Source of the DNA: Uliginosibacterium flavum | Lineage (GTDB): Bacteria > Pseudomonadota > Gammaproteobacteria > Burkholderiales > Rhodocyclaceae | Reading direction: 5' to 3' | Length of the DNA stretch: 64,000 nt | Assembly (NCBI RefSeq): GCF_040566545.1 | Contig: NZ_JBEWZI010000016.1 | Span: 22,733 to 86,732, forward strand | In this document: positions 43,744 to 53,144 of the stretch, piece by piece | How positions within the stretch are numbered: position 1 is the stretch's first letter | Layout: every line of letters starts with the position of its first letter | Program-made: the position numbers and the translations under genes | Notes under the pieces: generated by a model | What the model saw: the letters and a program-made list of their open reading frames with translations, nothing else | What the model was told of the DNA's origin: nothing | Database searches by the model: none

Positions 43744-44622
43744 TCAACCCAGATTGCGCTTGAGGAAATCCAGGCTACGTTGCCAGGCGAGTTTGGCGGC
43801 GGCTTCGTTGTAGCGGGCGGCGTTGGTGTCGTTGTTGAAGGCGTGATTGGCGCCGTCGTACATGTACAGCTCATACGGCTTGCCGGCGGCCTTTAGGGCG
43901 GCCTCGTAGGCGGCGATGCCGGCGTTGAGGCGCTCATCCAGACCGGCGTAGTGCAGTTGCAGCGGGGCCTTGATTTTGGGGACTTCCTCGGCCTTGGGCT
44001 GCATGCCGTAGAAGGCGACGCCCGCGTTCAGATCCGGTGCCAGGGTGGCGAGCTGATTGACGGCAGCGCCGCCCCAGCAGAAGCCGACGACGCCGACCTT
44101 GCCCGTTGATTGCGCATGGGCCTTGAGGAATTTCAGCGCGCCCAGCGAGATGGCGCCGATGGTCTTGGCATCAACCTTGGTAAACATGTCGCGGGCCTTG
44201 TCTTCATCGGCGGGGGTGCCGCCCAGCAGGCTGAGGTAATCGACGCCCAGCGCAAGATAGCCGGCCAGCGCGAGACGCCGCGTGATGTCTTCGATATGCG
44301 GATTGAGACCGCGGTTTTCGTGGATGACGATCACGGCGGGCAGCTTGCCAGCGGCGCCCTTGGGGGCGGCGAGATAGCCGTTGATGCTGCCAGCTTCGCT
44401 GGCAAAGCTGACTTTCTGTACCGTCAGGCGCGCGTCATCGGGGGCGAGCACGGCGGCCTGGGCGTAGTTGTTTTCGAGTAGCGGCAACACGGCGCTGGCG
44501 GCGACGGTGCTGCCGGTGATGGCGGTGAGGCGCTTCATGAAGACCCGGCGCGGCAGCGGTGCGTGGGTGTATTCGTCGTACAGTGCGATGATGTCCTGAT
44601 TGATGATCGGCGACTTGCTCAT
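43744..44622 (-). CDS. Dienelactone hydrolase family protein with Tat-like signal
   Basis: 292 residues. Twin-arginine-type motif PRRVFMKRL (about 24-32) followed by a hydrophobic stretch to AQA suggests export of a folded enzyme. The hydrolase part has HENRGLNPHIED, nucleophile Cys in GFCWGGAAVNQL, Asp in the YAGLDERL region and catalytic His in DGANHAFNND, so the Cys-Asp-His triad is complete. Substrate unknown; family members open lactone or ester bonds. ATG 44622 with AGGAAA upstream. Confidence 0.9.
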   Translation of the reverse strand: MSKSPIINQDIIALYDEYTHAPLPRRVFMKRLTAITGSTVAASAVLPLLENNYAQAAVLAPDDARLTVQKVSFASEAGSINGYLAAPKGAAGKLPAVIVIHENRGLNPHIEDITRRLALAGYLALGVDYLSLLGGTPADEDKARDMFTKVDAKTIGAISLGALKFLKAHAQSTGKVGVVGFCWGGAAVNQLATLAPDLNAGVAFYGMQPKAEEVPKIKAPLQLHYAGLDERLNAGIAAYEAALKAAGKPYELYMYDGANHAFNNDTNAARYNEAAAKLAWQRSLDFLKRNLG

Positions 44623-44733
44623 GCTGGTTTCCTCTCGTCCGGTTGGGTTGGGTGCTGCACCGGCCACCTTGAGGTGGCTCTGGGTCTGTTATGGATACAC
44701 CCGGACGTTCAGAAGTTCAAGATCACGAGAAAA

Positions 44734-46065
44734 TTAATCGCCGGAGGCGGCTTCGAGCGAGTCCCAATCCACGTCACCGCAGATGACAAATTTTCGCCCG
44801 CCCACCTCAAACTGAATCGAGACCGTCACGCAGATGTCGCCGGTCGCCACGGACAGATAGGGACGCGTTGTCTGCGGTTTGCCGGGGTCGTGCATGGCGC
44901 GGATGAAGTAAGCGCGGCGGGACCACCGCGCGCCGGACATGTGCCCAAGCCCGAGGGTGACGCGCCGCTTGTGGCTGGTCGGCGCATTCAGGTTTTGTCC
45001 AACCTGCATTCCGGCGTCGTCCAGCATGTACAGGCAGGCGACATGCGGCAGGCGAAGATACGTATCCGCCACCTGCTCCAGGCTTTCGCCCATCGCGAGG
45101 CGCTGCCCGGTGAGCCAGATGGCTTTCAGATAAGGTTCCATGACGCGACGACGGCTTTCCCAGGCGAGATCGGCGCGTTTGCCCTGCTGATCCCACACGG
45201 CATCCATCGTTACCTTGATTGAAAGCGGATCCTGAACCGGGCTCGGCGTGGGGCGGGCAAAATGCCAGCCCTGGCCGAAATCGATGTTTGAATCCATGGC
45301 GATACGCGCCTGATCAAGCGTTTCGATTCCCTCAAGCAGAACCAGCGTTCCCGCCTCGTGCAGCATGCTGACGATCTGCGGCAGCAGACGACGCGCAGAG
45401 CGATCCTCTTCGACACGTGCCGCAAAGGAGCGATCAAGCTTGACGACGTCCGGGCGGATTTTCCAGACCCGGTCAAAGTTCGAATGTCCGGCACCGAAAT
45501 CATCAAGCGCCACACCAAGCCCCATCTCGCGCAACGCGGCGACGCCTTCTTCGAAACGCACATGGTCGGTGATGTGCTCCTCGACGATCTCCACCACGAA
45601 CTGTGAGGAGGACACTCCAACATACTGACCAATTGCCTGCGTAACCTGGCGTGAATTCGACTCCAGCAGACTGCCGAACAGCGCGGGATGCAGATTCAGA
45701 AAGAACCAGCCCGGGGACTGACGGGTATTCAGGACGTGCATCAAGCGGCTGCTGCGATCCAGATGCAGCATTTCTTCTGTGGCGCTTACGCTGCCGAACA
45801 GGTCCAGCGGTGATACGGCTCTGCCAAATACATCGGTGGCACGCAGCAGCGCCTCATGGCCGACGATGCGGGAGTGGCTGAAGCTGACAATCGGCTGGAA
45901 CGCACTGGACAAGGTGTATTGCTGCCAGCGCAGCTGGGTACGCCCATCGCGCTGCTGACAGCCGGAGAGATAAGGCTTCAACAGCTCCGGAACGGCATCC
46001 AGCCCGGAGCCGCCCTGCTCTTCCGCCCGCATCCGGAGGCCTATTTCAATCTCGTCACCCATCAA
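44734..46065 (-). CDS. EAL-domain protein (putative c-di-GMP phosphodiesterase)
   Basis: 443 residues. EAL domain (about 48-270) with EALLR, the NLHPALF Asn, EIVEEH, LDDFGAGHSN, VKLDRSF and LEGIET; the acidic metal ligands and general-base Lys appear intact, so hydrolysis of c-di-GMP is likely. QGWHFARP replaces the usual QGYYFGKP. The C-terminal 170 residues (QRLAMGESLEQVADTYLRLPHVACLYMLDDAG onward) look like a Cache/PAS-type sensory domain. No GGDEF domain. ATG 46062 is an equally good start. Confidence 0.9.
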   Translation of the reverse strand: MMGDEIEIGLRMRAEEQGGSGLDAVPELLKPYLSGCQQRDGRTQLRWQQYTLSSAFQPIVSFSHSRIVGHEALLRATDVFGRAVSPLDLFGSVSATEEMLHLDRSSRLMHVLNTRQSPGWFFLNLHPALFGSLLESNSRQVTQAIGQYVGVSSSQFVVEIVEEHITDHVRFEEGVAALREMGLGVALDDFGAGHSNFDRVWKIRPDVVKLDRSFAARVEEDRSARRLLPQIVSMLHEAGTLVLLEGIETLDQARIAMDSNIDFGQGWHFARPTPSPVQDPLSIKVTMDAVWDQQGKRADLAWESRRRVMEPYLKAIWLTGQRLAMGESLEQVADTYLRLPHVACLYMLDDAGMQVGQNLNAPTSHKRRVTLGLGHMSGARWSRRAYFIRAMHDPGKPQTTRPYLSVATGDICVTVSIQFEVGGRKFVICGDVDWDSLEAASGD

Positions 46066-46611
46066 AAAACACTCCTGAATTACGTTTTTTACCGAAACTC
46101 GATGCTTACCACCCGGCCACCCGGAATAAATCAGCCAAACAACGGCCTATCTTGGATTACGACCCGATCTTCTAAAACTTTAGTAAATTGTATTGAAAGA
46201 TTATTAAGCTTATGAATTCATGAATTTCATCAATAAATCAAGGCGTAATGGCCAGCAAAGGCAACATGAAAATGGCGAACTTGCCTGCACACAGTCACGA
46301 AATACAGCGCTTTCAAGGTGAGGCGATTCGACAGTGAGCACGGCGTGCTCATCCCGGAAATCCTGCCATGCAGTGCTGCGCCTGCAAGCTGAGACCACCC
46401 CTGTCGGAGAGCCGCTTGCAGCAAGGATCTGCAAGGCACATGCTCGCAAACCAAGCATGGGCGAGCCTCTTCAGGCAGACAGGTGGCGCGATTGATTCCT
46501 GCCTGCAAGGCGGCGCCGTTTTGTGAATTTCTGTGCATTCCCGGCCATACCCGCATTGCAAGCTGCGCGTTGGCGATCTAGCGTCAGAGCATGCGACTCT
46601 GGAGTGCCGCC
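46066..46611. other. Long intergenic region: AT-rich promoter DNA and dispersed element
   Basis: 46080-46260 is AT-rich and probably holds the EAL-gene promoter, but no box is convincing. 46375-46490 is a dispersed element (GGAGAGCCGCTTGCAGCAAGGATCTGCAAG, then GCCTCTTCAGGCA). No gene is seen. Confidence 0.55.
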
Positions 46612-46854
46612 ATGTCGGACAACACGATTTACAGCAAGACCCATAAGGGCGTGGAGGAAATCAGCCACCGCACACACCATCTGGCCTCGCGCCTGCGCAA
46701 CACGTTGATCGTGATCGACGGGCATACGCCCTGGGATGAATTGCAGAAGCGCCTGATGGTTGATGACACCGCAAACGCGATGATTCAAACCTTGTTGGCA
46801 GAGGGTTACATTGAATCCATCGATGACGAGCCACCCACCGTTATCGAGATCTAA
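46612..46854 (+). CDS. Small hypothetical protein, possible winged-helix fold
   Basis: 80 residues: MSDNTIYSKTHKGVEEISHRTHHLASRLRN, then TLIVIDGHTPWDELQKRL and TANAMIQTLLAEGYIESID. The pattern of helices ending in LLAEGYIESI is reminiscent of a small winged helix that detects state and changes packing. GGAG precedes ATG 46612. No partner or family could be named. Confidence 0.55.
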   Translation: MSDNTIYSKTHKGVEEISHRTHHLASRLRNTLIVIDGHTPWDELQKRLMVDDTANAMIQTLLAEGYIESIDDEPPTVIEI

Positions 46855-47231
46855 TTCCAATCCGCAATAGAACCGATACTTTGTCGACTTCGCCCCTTCG
46901 ACCAGGCTCAGGACAGGCTTGCCGTGCAAATGCACAGTCAGCGGCTCGTCTTCGCGTCTCGCCTCTATTGCGCATTGGAATAAAGCTGCGGCACGGCATG
47001 CCCTGCAGGTGCGACTTCAGTCGCACTCCACGCGTGGGCGGCCGACCGAAGGCTCTCCTGAGCTTGTCGAAGGGTCGGCCCTACAAGGCCCGTATCAAAG
47101 CCGCGCAACGCATCTCAAGCAGATAAACCCCTGACCATCGGGTGTGCCCGCATGCCTGCAGTTGATCAGTTGCGGCATACTCTGACGTACAGGCAGGCGC
47201 CCGCCTGCTGCTGCCTCGCCGGGGTGCTTCC
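46855..47231. repeat. Repeat-filled gap with GTAGGGC-type element and TTCGACAAGCTCAGG repeats
   Basis: Two facing copies of the widespread repeat TTCGACAAGCTCAGGA (near 46896 and 47055) and a partial GTAGGGC-type palindrome (GTGCGACTTCAGTCGCAC near 47010). CGCATTGGAATAAAGC also echoes the start of the block. No gene is seen. Confidence 0.6.
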
Positions 47232-49934
47232 TTGGACGAAAAACATTACCTCTCGCCGCTGTTCGAGCCACGCAGCGTGGCCATCATCGGGGCCACCGAA
47301 CGCGAAAATGCGCTCGGCGCGATCCTTGTCGCCAACATGCTGGCGGCGGGCTACAAAGGCACGCTGTACGCGGTCAATCCCAAATACCAATCCGTGCAGG
47401 GCGTGCCCTGCTTTGCCGAGATCGGCGAAGTGCCGGGCAGGGTGGATCTGGCGGTCATCGTCACGCCGGCCGGCACGGTGCCGGGCCTGATCGATGAATG
47501 TGGCCAGGCCGGCGTGCGCGTGGCGGCGGTGCTGTCGGCCGGCTTCGGCGAAAGCGGCGGCGTAGGTGTCGATCTGGAAAACGAGGTGGTGCGCATCGCG
47601 CGGCAGTACGGCATGCGCATCCTCGGGCCGAACAGTCTGGGGGTGGCGCGTCCGCTGCTGGGCCTGAACGCCACCTTCGCGTCGAGCGGCGCGCTCAGCG
47701 GCTCGATCGGTTTCGTCTCGCAATCCGGCGCGCTGTGCGCTGCGGTGCTGGATTACGCCGGGCCGAATCAGGTGGGATTTTCGACGGTGGTGTCGCTGGG
47801 CTCCTCGGCGGAGCTGGATTTCGGCGAGATCCTCGATTATCTGGTGTGGGATTTCCGCACCGAGGCGATCCTCGTTTATATCGAAGGCATCCGCGATGCA
47901 CGGCGTTTCCTCAGTGCCCTGCGTGCGGCAGCACGCATGAAACCTGTGATGGTGTTGAAGGTCGGCCGCCATCCGGTGGGCGCCCGCGCAGCCCATGCGC
48001 ATACAGGCTCCGCGGCCGGCGACGACGCGGTGTTTGACGCGGCGCTGCGCCGATCCGGTGTGGTGCGCCTGAGCACGCTGACCCAGCTACTCAGCAATCT
48101 CAAAGGTCTGTTCGTGCATTTCCGCCCGCGCGGCAAACGCCTGGCGATCATCACCAATGGCGGCGGGCCCGGCGTGATGGCGGCAGACCGTGCCGGCGAT
48201 CTGGGCATCGTGATGGCGCGCCTGGCGCCGGAAACCATCGCCCGCCTGGAAAAGATCCTGCCGACCCACTGGTCGCGCGAGAACCCGGTCGACCTGATCG
48301 GTGACTCCAGCCCGGAACGCTACGCCCGCGCGCTGGAAGCCCTGCTCGTTGATGACAATGTGGATGGCATCCTGTGTCTGCTCTCACCATTGGCAATGAG
48401 TCAGCCCAGCGAGGTGGCACGCCGCGTCGTCGAGCTGAGCAAGGGCTCCGACAAGCCGATTCTCACCTGCTGGCTCGGCGACGATGCCTGCCTGGAGGCG
48501 CGCGAGATCTTCCGTGTTGCCAAGATTCCTTCGCTGCGCACGCCGGAAAGCGCCGTGGACGTGTTCTCGCACATCAGCTCCTACTATCGCAACCAGCAGT
48601 TGCTGACTCAGGTACCCGGCCCGCTCGAATATGAAAAAGCGCCGATGCGCGAACTGGCCATCGGTCTGATCGACGCCGCGCTGAGCGAGCGGCGCACGGT
48701 GCTGCGCCGTCACGAGGCATTGGCGCTGCTGGCCGCCTTCCACATTCCCACGGCAGCCATGCGCGTGGTGCATTCCGAAGCCGAGGCCGAGAAGGCCGCC
48801 ACCCAGCTCGGTTTTCCGATCAGCCTGCGGCCGAACGCGGCGCTGGCCGGCACGCGCCTGCAACATCTGGCTGCACGCCATGATCTGCTCAGCCACGTCG
48901 GCCTGCATCTGGCCTGGGCGGAGCTGACGACCCAGATTACGCAGGATCTGCCCGAAGCACTGGCCGCCGGCATGTGCGTGGAGCCGACCTACCACAGCCC
49001 CTACGCACGCGAGCTGATGCTGCGCGTGTGGCGTGATCCGGTCTTCGGCCCGGTGATCGGTTTCGGCGAACGCAGCCTCGATCCGAATTACTGGCCCGAC
49101 CGCGCCGTGGCGCTGCCGCCCTTGAACGCCTTCCTGGTGCGCGACCTGCTCCACGACACCCATGCCGAACGCATGCTCGGACCGCTCGAAGGAATGCCGG
49201 CAGCGGACTTTGAAGCGCTGGAACATCTGCTGCTGCGCGTCTCGGATCTGATCTGCGAGATGCCCATGCTGCGTTCGCTGGAAATCAACCCGCTCTACGT
49301 CGATGACCGTGGCGTGTTGGCGGCCGAAGCACGCATCGAAATCGGCCGCAATGCGCGCCAGAATGCGCGCTACGAGCACATGGCGATTCACCCCTATCCA
49401 ACCAATCTGGTCTGGGCCTGGCAGTTGAAGGACGGCACGCCGGTCACCATCCGGCCGATCAAGCCGGAAGACGCCGAGATGAATCAGGGCTTCGTGCGTG
49501 CGCTCTCGCCCGAGACCAAGTATTTCCGTTACATGAGTGCCCTGCGCGAGCTCTCGCCCTCGCTGCTCTCCAAACTGACCCTGATCGACTACGACCGCGA
49601 GATGGCCTTTATCGCCACCAGTCTCGAAAATGGGCAGGAAAAGCAGCTCGGCGTCAGCCGTTTCAACACCAATCCGGATGGCACAAGCTGCGAATTTGCC
49701 ATCGTGGTGGCTGACGCCTATCAGCACAGCGGACTGGGCCGCCGCATGATGGAGGCGATCATCAGCACAGCACAACAACGCGGTCTGGTCACCATGAAAG
49801 GCGAGTTCCTGGCCAGCAATGACCGCATGCTGCGCTTCGTGGAACGCATCGGTTTCGTGCTGCACACCGACCCGGAGGACAAGACCCTCAAACACGGCAC
49901 GCTGGAGCTTGCCAAAGCCCGCATCAGCGCCTGA
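47232..49934 (+). CDS. PatZ-like acyl-CoA synthetase (NDP-forming)/GNAT acetyltransferase
   Basis: 900 residues, close to E. coli PatZ/YfiQ. Order: CoA-binding domain (about 1-130, FEPRSVAIIGATERENALG), succinyl-CoA-synthetase-like part (about 150-460), ATP-grasp part (about 480-700), C-terminal GNAT domain (about 735-895, with VVADAYQHSGLGRRMMEAII as acetyl-CoA loop). It likely acetylates lysines of metabolic enzymes such as acetyl-CoA synthetase; the synthetase part may be non-catalytic. It starts at TTG 47232 after GGGGTG. The next gene follows 32 bp later. Confidence 0.92.
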   Translation: MDEKHYLSPLFEPRSVAIIGATERENALGAILVANMLAAGYKGTLYAVNPKYQSVQGVPCFAEIGEVPGRVDLAVIVTPAGTVPGLIDECGQAGVRVAAVLSAGFGESGGVGVDLENEVVRIARQYGMRILGPNSLGVARPLLGLNATFASSGALSGSIGFVSQSGALCAAVLDYAGPNQVGFSTVVSLGSSAELDFGEILDYLVWDFRTEAILVYIEGIRDARRFLSALRAAARMKPVMVLKVGRHPVGARAAHAHTGSAAGDDAVFDAALRRSGVVRLSTLTQLLSNLKGLFVHFRPRGKRLAIITNGGGPGVMAADRAGDLGIVMARLAPETIARLEKILPTHWSRENPVDLIGDSSPERYARALEALLVDDNVDGILCLLSPLAMSQPSEVARRVVELSKGSDKPILTCWLGDDACLEAREIFRVAKIPSLRTPESAVDVFSHISSYYRNQQLLTQVPGPLEYEKAPMRELAIGLIDAALSERRTVLRRHEALALLAAFHIPTAAMRVVHSEAEAEKAATQLGFPISLRPNAALAGTRLQHLAARHDLLSHVGLHLAWAELTTQITQDLPEALAAGMCVEPTYHSPYARELMLRVWRDPVFGPVIGFGERSLDPNYWPDRAVALPPLNAFLVRDLLHDTHAERMLGPLEGMPAADFEALEHLLLRVSDLICEMPMLRSLEINPLYVDDRGVLAAEARIEIGRNARQNARYEHMAIHPYPTNLVWAWQLKDGTPVTIRPIKPEDAEMNQGFVRALSPETKYFRYMSALRELSPSLLSKLTLIDYDREMAFIATSLENGQEKQLGVSRFNTNPDGTSCEFAIVVADAYQHSGLGRRMMEAIISTAQQRGLVTMKGEFLASNDRMLRFVERIGFVLHTDPEDKTLKHGTLELAKARISA

Positions 49935-49966
49935 CAATCCGGTTCACTCTTAGCGCGACACCTTCC

Positions 49967-50278
49967 ATGCCCGCCCAATCCATCCACGTCATCACCCTCG
50001 CCGAAGCCGAAACCGCGCACATCGAAGAAGTCCGGGAAATCCTCCAGGAAATGGCCGAACTGCACCGTCAGGAAGAAGGCTGCATGCGCTTCGACGTGTA
50101 TGCCGACGCCGCTCGCCCGGGCCGCTTCAATACCATCGAAGTATGGGAAAACCTCGCCGCCCACAAACGCCATCTGAACTCGGCGCTGGTCACCCGCAGC
50201 GTGCTGATGCTGATCGGCAAGGTGCGCGGCCTGCCGGATATTCGCGTACTGACACCCGTCAGCGAGATGGCTGACTGA
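49967..50278 (+). CDS. Antibiotic biosynthesis monooxygenase (ABM) family protein
   Basis: 103 residues, a single ferredoxin-like ABM domain: HVITLAEAETAHIEEVREILQEMAELHRQEEGCMRFDVYADAARPGRFNTIEVWENLAAHKRHL pattern, ending in LTPVSEMAD. Small ABM proteins act on quinones or aldehydes, or are dimerising sensors. It is between the PatZ-like gene and tag, 2 bp before tag, so probably co-transcribed. Confidence 0.88.
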   Translation: MPAQSIHVITLAEAETAHIEEVREILQEMAELHRQEEGCMRFDVYADAARPGRFNTIEVWENLAAHKRHLNSALVTRSVLMLIGKVRGLPDIRVLTPVSEMAD

Positions 50279-50280
50279 GC

Positions 50281-50880
50281 ATGGCTGACTGGCAAGACGA
50301 CGGCCGCAAACGCTGCGCCTGGCTGGGAGCCTGGGCCGGCGCGGCCGATCCACTGTATCGCGCCTATCACGATGAAGAATGGGGCCGCCCGCAGCGCGAT
50401 CCAGTGCGCCTCTTCGAGTTGCTCACACTGGAAGGCGCGCAGGCCGGGCTGTCGTGGATCACCATCCTGAAAAAACGCGCGAGCTATGGCCCAGCCTTCG
50501 ACGGCTTTGACGTGCGCAAGATCGCCGCCTACACCGACGCGGACTTCGCCCGTCTGATGGCCAACCCCGGCATTGTGCGCAACCGCCTCAAGATCGGCTC
50601 GACGATCAGCAACGCCCAGGCCTGGCTGGCGCTGGAAGCCGAGGTCGGCGACGTGCCCGCCTGGCTGTGGCAATTCGTCGGCGGCCAGCCGCGTCAGAAC
50701 CACTGGCGCGGGATGGGCGAAATCCCGGCCAGCACGCCCGAATCCGACGCAATGTCAAAAGCGCTCAAGAAACGCGGTTTCCGCTTCGTCGGCAGCACCA
50801 TCTGCTACGCCTTCATGCAGGCCACCGGGATGGTTAATGACCACACTCGCGATTGTTACTGCTACCGCGAACTGACCTGA
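50281..50880 (+). CDS. tag: DNA-3-methyladenine glycosylase I
   Basis: Base-excision repair enzyme removing 3-methyladenine. 199 residues. Typical words are CAWLGAW, YHDEEWGRPQRD, LFELLTLEGAQAGLSWITILKKR and FVGSTICYAFMQATGMVNDHTRDCYCY. The zinc ligands (N-terminal Cys and His, C-terminal His and Cys) are all present. It starts 2 bp after the ABM gene. Confidence 0.96.
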   Translation: MADWQDDGRKRCAWLGAWAGAADPLYRAYHDEEWGRPQRDPVRLFELLTLEGAQAGLSWITILKKRASYGPAFDGFDVRKIAAYTDADFARLMANPGIVRNRLKIGSTISNAQAWLALEAEVGDVPAWLWQFVGGQPRQNHWRGMGEIPASTPESDAMSKALKKRGFRFVGSTICYAFMQATGMVNDHTRDCYCYRELT

Positions 50881-51106
50881 CAGCCCGCCCCCATCACCGC
50901 GCCTGGCGGGCCTCTTCAAGCCCCCTTGCCCGACACCGCCAGCAGGCGGACTTCTACAGGCACACCCCACCAAAACCCAATCCCTGCGCGGCTCTGCAAG
51001 ATATAGTCAAAATTGATTGGCGCTCATGTTGCAAGGCTTCCTAGGCTGACAGGCTGGATCGGCAATTGCCGGCCCGGACATCCCGTCACACTCCAAGGAG
51101 CTACCC
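50881..51106. repeat. Dispersed element and leader of the host-attachment gene
   Basis: 50881-51003 includes GGCGGGCCTCTTCAAGCCC and GCGGCTCTGCAAG (50988-51000). AAGGAGCTACCC precedes the next ATG. Nothing else recognised. Confidence 0.6.
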
Positions 51107-51505
51107 ATGATTACCTGGATCGTCGTCGCCAATGCCCGTCACGCCCGCATCTTCTCCCAGAGTGGCCCGAACAAGGCTCTGGAACTGGTGAAAGAAACCG
51201 AGCTCGACGCAGCCGCCACGACCATGCCGGAATTCGATGGACGCTCCTCCCCGCGTAAGGGCCAGCCGGATCGCAGTATCGCCCGGGGCTTCGCCCACCA
51301 GGTCGCCAACGACCTGTGCCAGGAGCGAAGTCGAGGACGCTTCAGTCGAGCCATCCTTGTAGCCCCGCCCACCTTCATGGGCCTGCTCAACGCCGAGCTC
51401 GACGCCCCCACTGCCTCGCTGGTCAGCGGTCGGCTGGACAAGGACTACACCCGCAGCGCAGCGCCCGAGTTGAGCAGCCATCTTGGGCAATGTCTTTGCG
51501 TATAG
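51107..51505 (+). CDS. Host attachment protein family (PF10116-type)
   Basis: 132 residues. Begins WIVVANARHARIFSQSG, a typical start for this family, with later GFAHQVANDLCQERSRGRFSRAILVAPPTFMGLLNAEL and a final KDYTRSAAPELSSHL (LxxKDLxxxxxxEL pattern). Despite its name, derived from a plant-associated homologue, the function in free-living bacteria is unknown. SD AAGGAG is well placed. Confidence 0.9.
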   Translation: MITWIVVANARHARIFSQSGPNKALELVKETELDAAATTMPEFDGRSSPRKGQPDRSIARGFAHQVANDLCQERSRGRFSRAILVAPPTFMGLLNAELDAPTASLVSGRLDKDYTRSAAPELSSHLGQCLCV

Positions 51506-51920
51506 GCCGCACGCGGCGGAGGACTGAGGGCACGGTGGGTTACGCCGCAAAAGCGCGGCTAACCCACCCTACGTGCTGAGTCAGCGTATCCCGAGAGCCG
51601 GGCTTGTCGAGCTTCTTCGGCACATCTGCCCGAAGAAACTTGCCGGGAGCGGCTCTCCACGCATGCCCCGTAGGAGCTAGCGCAGCTGGCGATTCACACT
51701 GGCAAATCGCCAGCTGCGCTAGCTCCTACATCACCTCCCGAAGATCCGCGCCCGTATTACCTCTGCAGTGCTCCCGCCCGAAGACCAAATCCCGACGCGG
51801 CTTTCCAAGCATGCCCCACTCAGTCCTCAGCACTCATTGCTCAGTCCTCCGCCGCAGGCGGCGGCATGGCACAGCCCTTGCTGAATGGAGCGCATAACAC
51901 CGCTCATCGAGGTAGCTTTC
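51506..51920. repeat. Composite repeat cluster with GTAGGAGC palindrome (copy 3)
   Basis: A stack of repeats: GGGTGGGTT pair (51530-51575); dispersed element (51590-51668, GAAGAAACTTGCCGGGAGCGGCTCTCC); palindrome 51670-51729 with 25-bp arms starting GTAGGAGCTAGCGCAGC and a 10-nt loop; a second dispersed element (51730-51814, CCCGAAGACC and GCGGCTTTCCAAGCA at 51797); and five degenerate heptamers (51818-51852). No gene is seen. Confidence 0.85.
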
Positions 51921-53144
51921 ATGGCCACAGTGAATACCCCCGCCCTTGCTGCAATCGCCCCTGTGGCGCCGCGCAACCCTGCTGCACAGAATGCCCCCCA
52001 GCAAGCGGAGCAGGACGGAAAACCCACTTTTGCACAGGTTTTGAAATCACGCAGCCAGACACCGGAAGCATCCAAGCCCGGCGCCAAGACGGATGGCCCG
52101 CGCGACAAGGCCGACACGCGCAACGCGGCGCAAGCTGCCGATGAGACAGATGCTGCCACTGCGGCAGCGCTTGCCACGCAAGCCAACAACACAGCGCCAA
52201 CCGATCCCGCCTTGTTGCTGGTCGCCGCAGGACTCAATCCGGCGCCCGTCGCTCCGAGCACGAGCAGCCCCGGCAGCAATGACACCGGCACTGCGCTGGG
52301 CGCTGAAACGGACGCTTCGCGCGATACGTCCTTGTTTGCCACCTCTACGGCAGCCTTCGCCGCTCAGGCGGCAAGCCTTGCCGGCAAAGCAAACAACTCA
52401 GCCGACAATGCCTCGAAGAACCAGGCAGGGCTCGCCTCTTCCGGCATCCTGCCCGGAGAGGCCGATGGCAAGCCACTCTCCAGCCAGGGTGATGCGGACT
52501 CCGAAATCCGATCCGAAACCCTCAAAGCCAGCGCAGATCCGCTCGCGGACAAGCTCGCTGCCGGTTCGCAAACGGAAAAGTCATCCTCCTTTGCTACGGA
52601 ACTGGCCAACGCCAGCCAGAATCAGGCAAGCAGCAGCGGCACACTGGCCACCCACGGCGTTTTGTCAGGCCCTCAAGCCGGCCGCAGCGGCGAGGCTTTG
52701 CCGCAGCACGAGATCAGCACGCCGGTTGCCACGCGGGGCTGGGCTGAGGAGGTCGGGCAGAAGGTCAGCTGGATCGCCAGCCGCGACAATGGCCGCGCCG
52801 AAATCGTTTTGACCCCGCCCTCGATGGGGCGCGTCGAGATTTCGATCAGCATGAATGGCGATCAGGCCAGCGCCACCTTCATCACCGCCAGCCCGGCCGC
52901 GCGCGAGGCATTGCAGGACGCTATGCCGCGCCTGCGTGAGGTGCTGGCGCAATCCGGCATCCAGCTGGGTCAAGCCAACGTAAATGAAGGCTCCACTCAG
53001 CAACAGGCCCAGAACGACAACTCCGGCCGACGCAGTGCGGCCAGCCGCTTCGCCAGCCCGGCCGAGCTCAGCCAAGTGCCCGTGGGCAGCACGAGTGGCA
53101 GCTGGACAGGCCGTGGCAGCGGGGCGATTGATACGTTTGCTTGA
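51921..53144 (+). CDS. fliK: Flagellar hook-length control protein FliK
   Basis: Molecular ruler that ends hook growth and switches export specificity. 407 residues. The N-terminal two-thirds is Ala/Ser/Gln-rich low-complexity ruler; the C-terminal domain (about 270-375) has WAEEVGQKVSWIASRDNGRAEIVLTPPSMGRVEISISMNGDQASATF and ALQDAMPRLREVLAQSGIQLGQANV, the conserved FliK core. ATG 51921 (GAGGT upstream) is preferred over 51885. The stop codon is directly followed by an 11-unit heptamer array, and fliL begins 242 bp later. Confidence 0.92.
   Translation: MATVNTPALAAIAPVAPRNPAAQNAPQQAEQDGKPTFAQVLKSRSQTPEASKPGAKTDGPRDKADTRNAAQAADETDAATAAALATQANNTAPTDPALLLVAAGLNPAPVAPSTSSPGSNDTGTALGAETDASRDTSLFATSTAAFAAQAASLAGKANNSADNASKNQAGLASSGILPGEADGKPLSSQGDADSEIRSETLKASADPLADKLAAGSQTEKSSSFATELANASQNQASSSGTLATHGVLSGPQAGRSGEALPQHEISTPVATRGWAEEVGQKVSWIASRDNGRAEIVLTPPSMGRVEISISMNGDQASATFITASPAAREALQDAMPRLREVLAQSGIQLGQANVNEGSTQQQAQNDNSGRRSAASRFASPAELSQVPVGSTSGSWTGRGSGAIDTFA

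Noticed and set aside
43522..43896. 124-codon plus-strand ORF as a whole gene
   Set aside because: Only its first third looks like protein (transposase start); the rest crosses a terminator and is antisense to the dienelactone hydrolase gene.
48384..49937. 517-codon minus-strand ORF opposite the PatZ-like gene
   Set aside because: Antisense shadow of a full-length multidomain protein.
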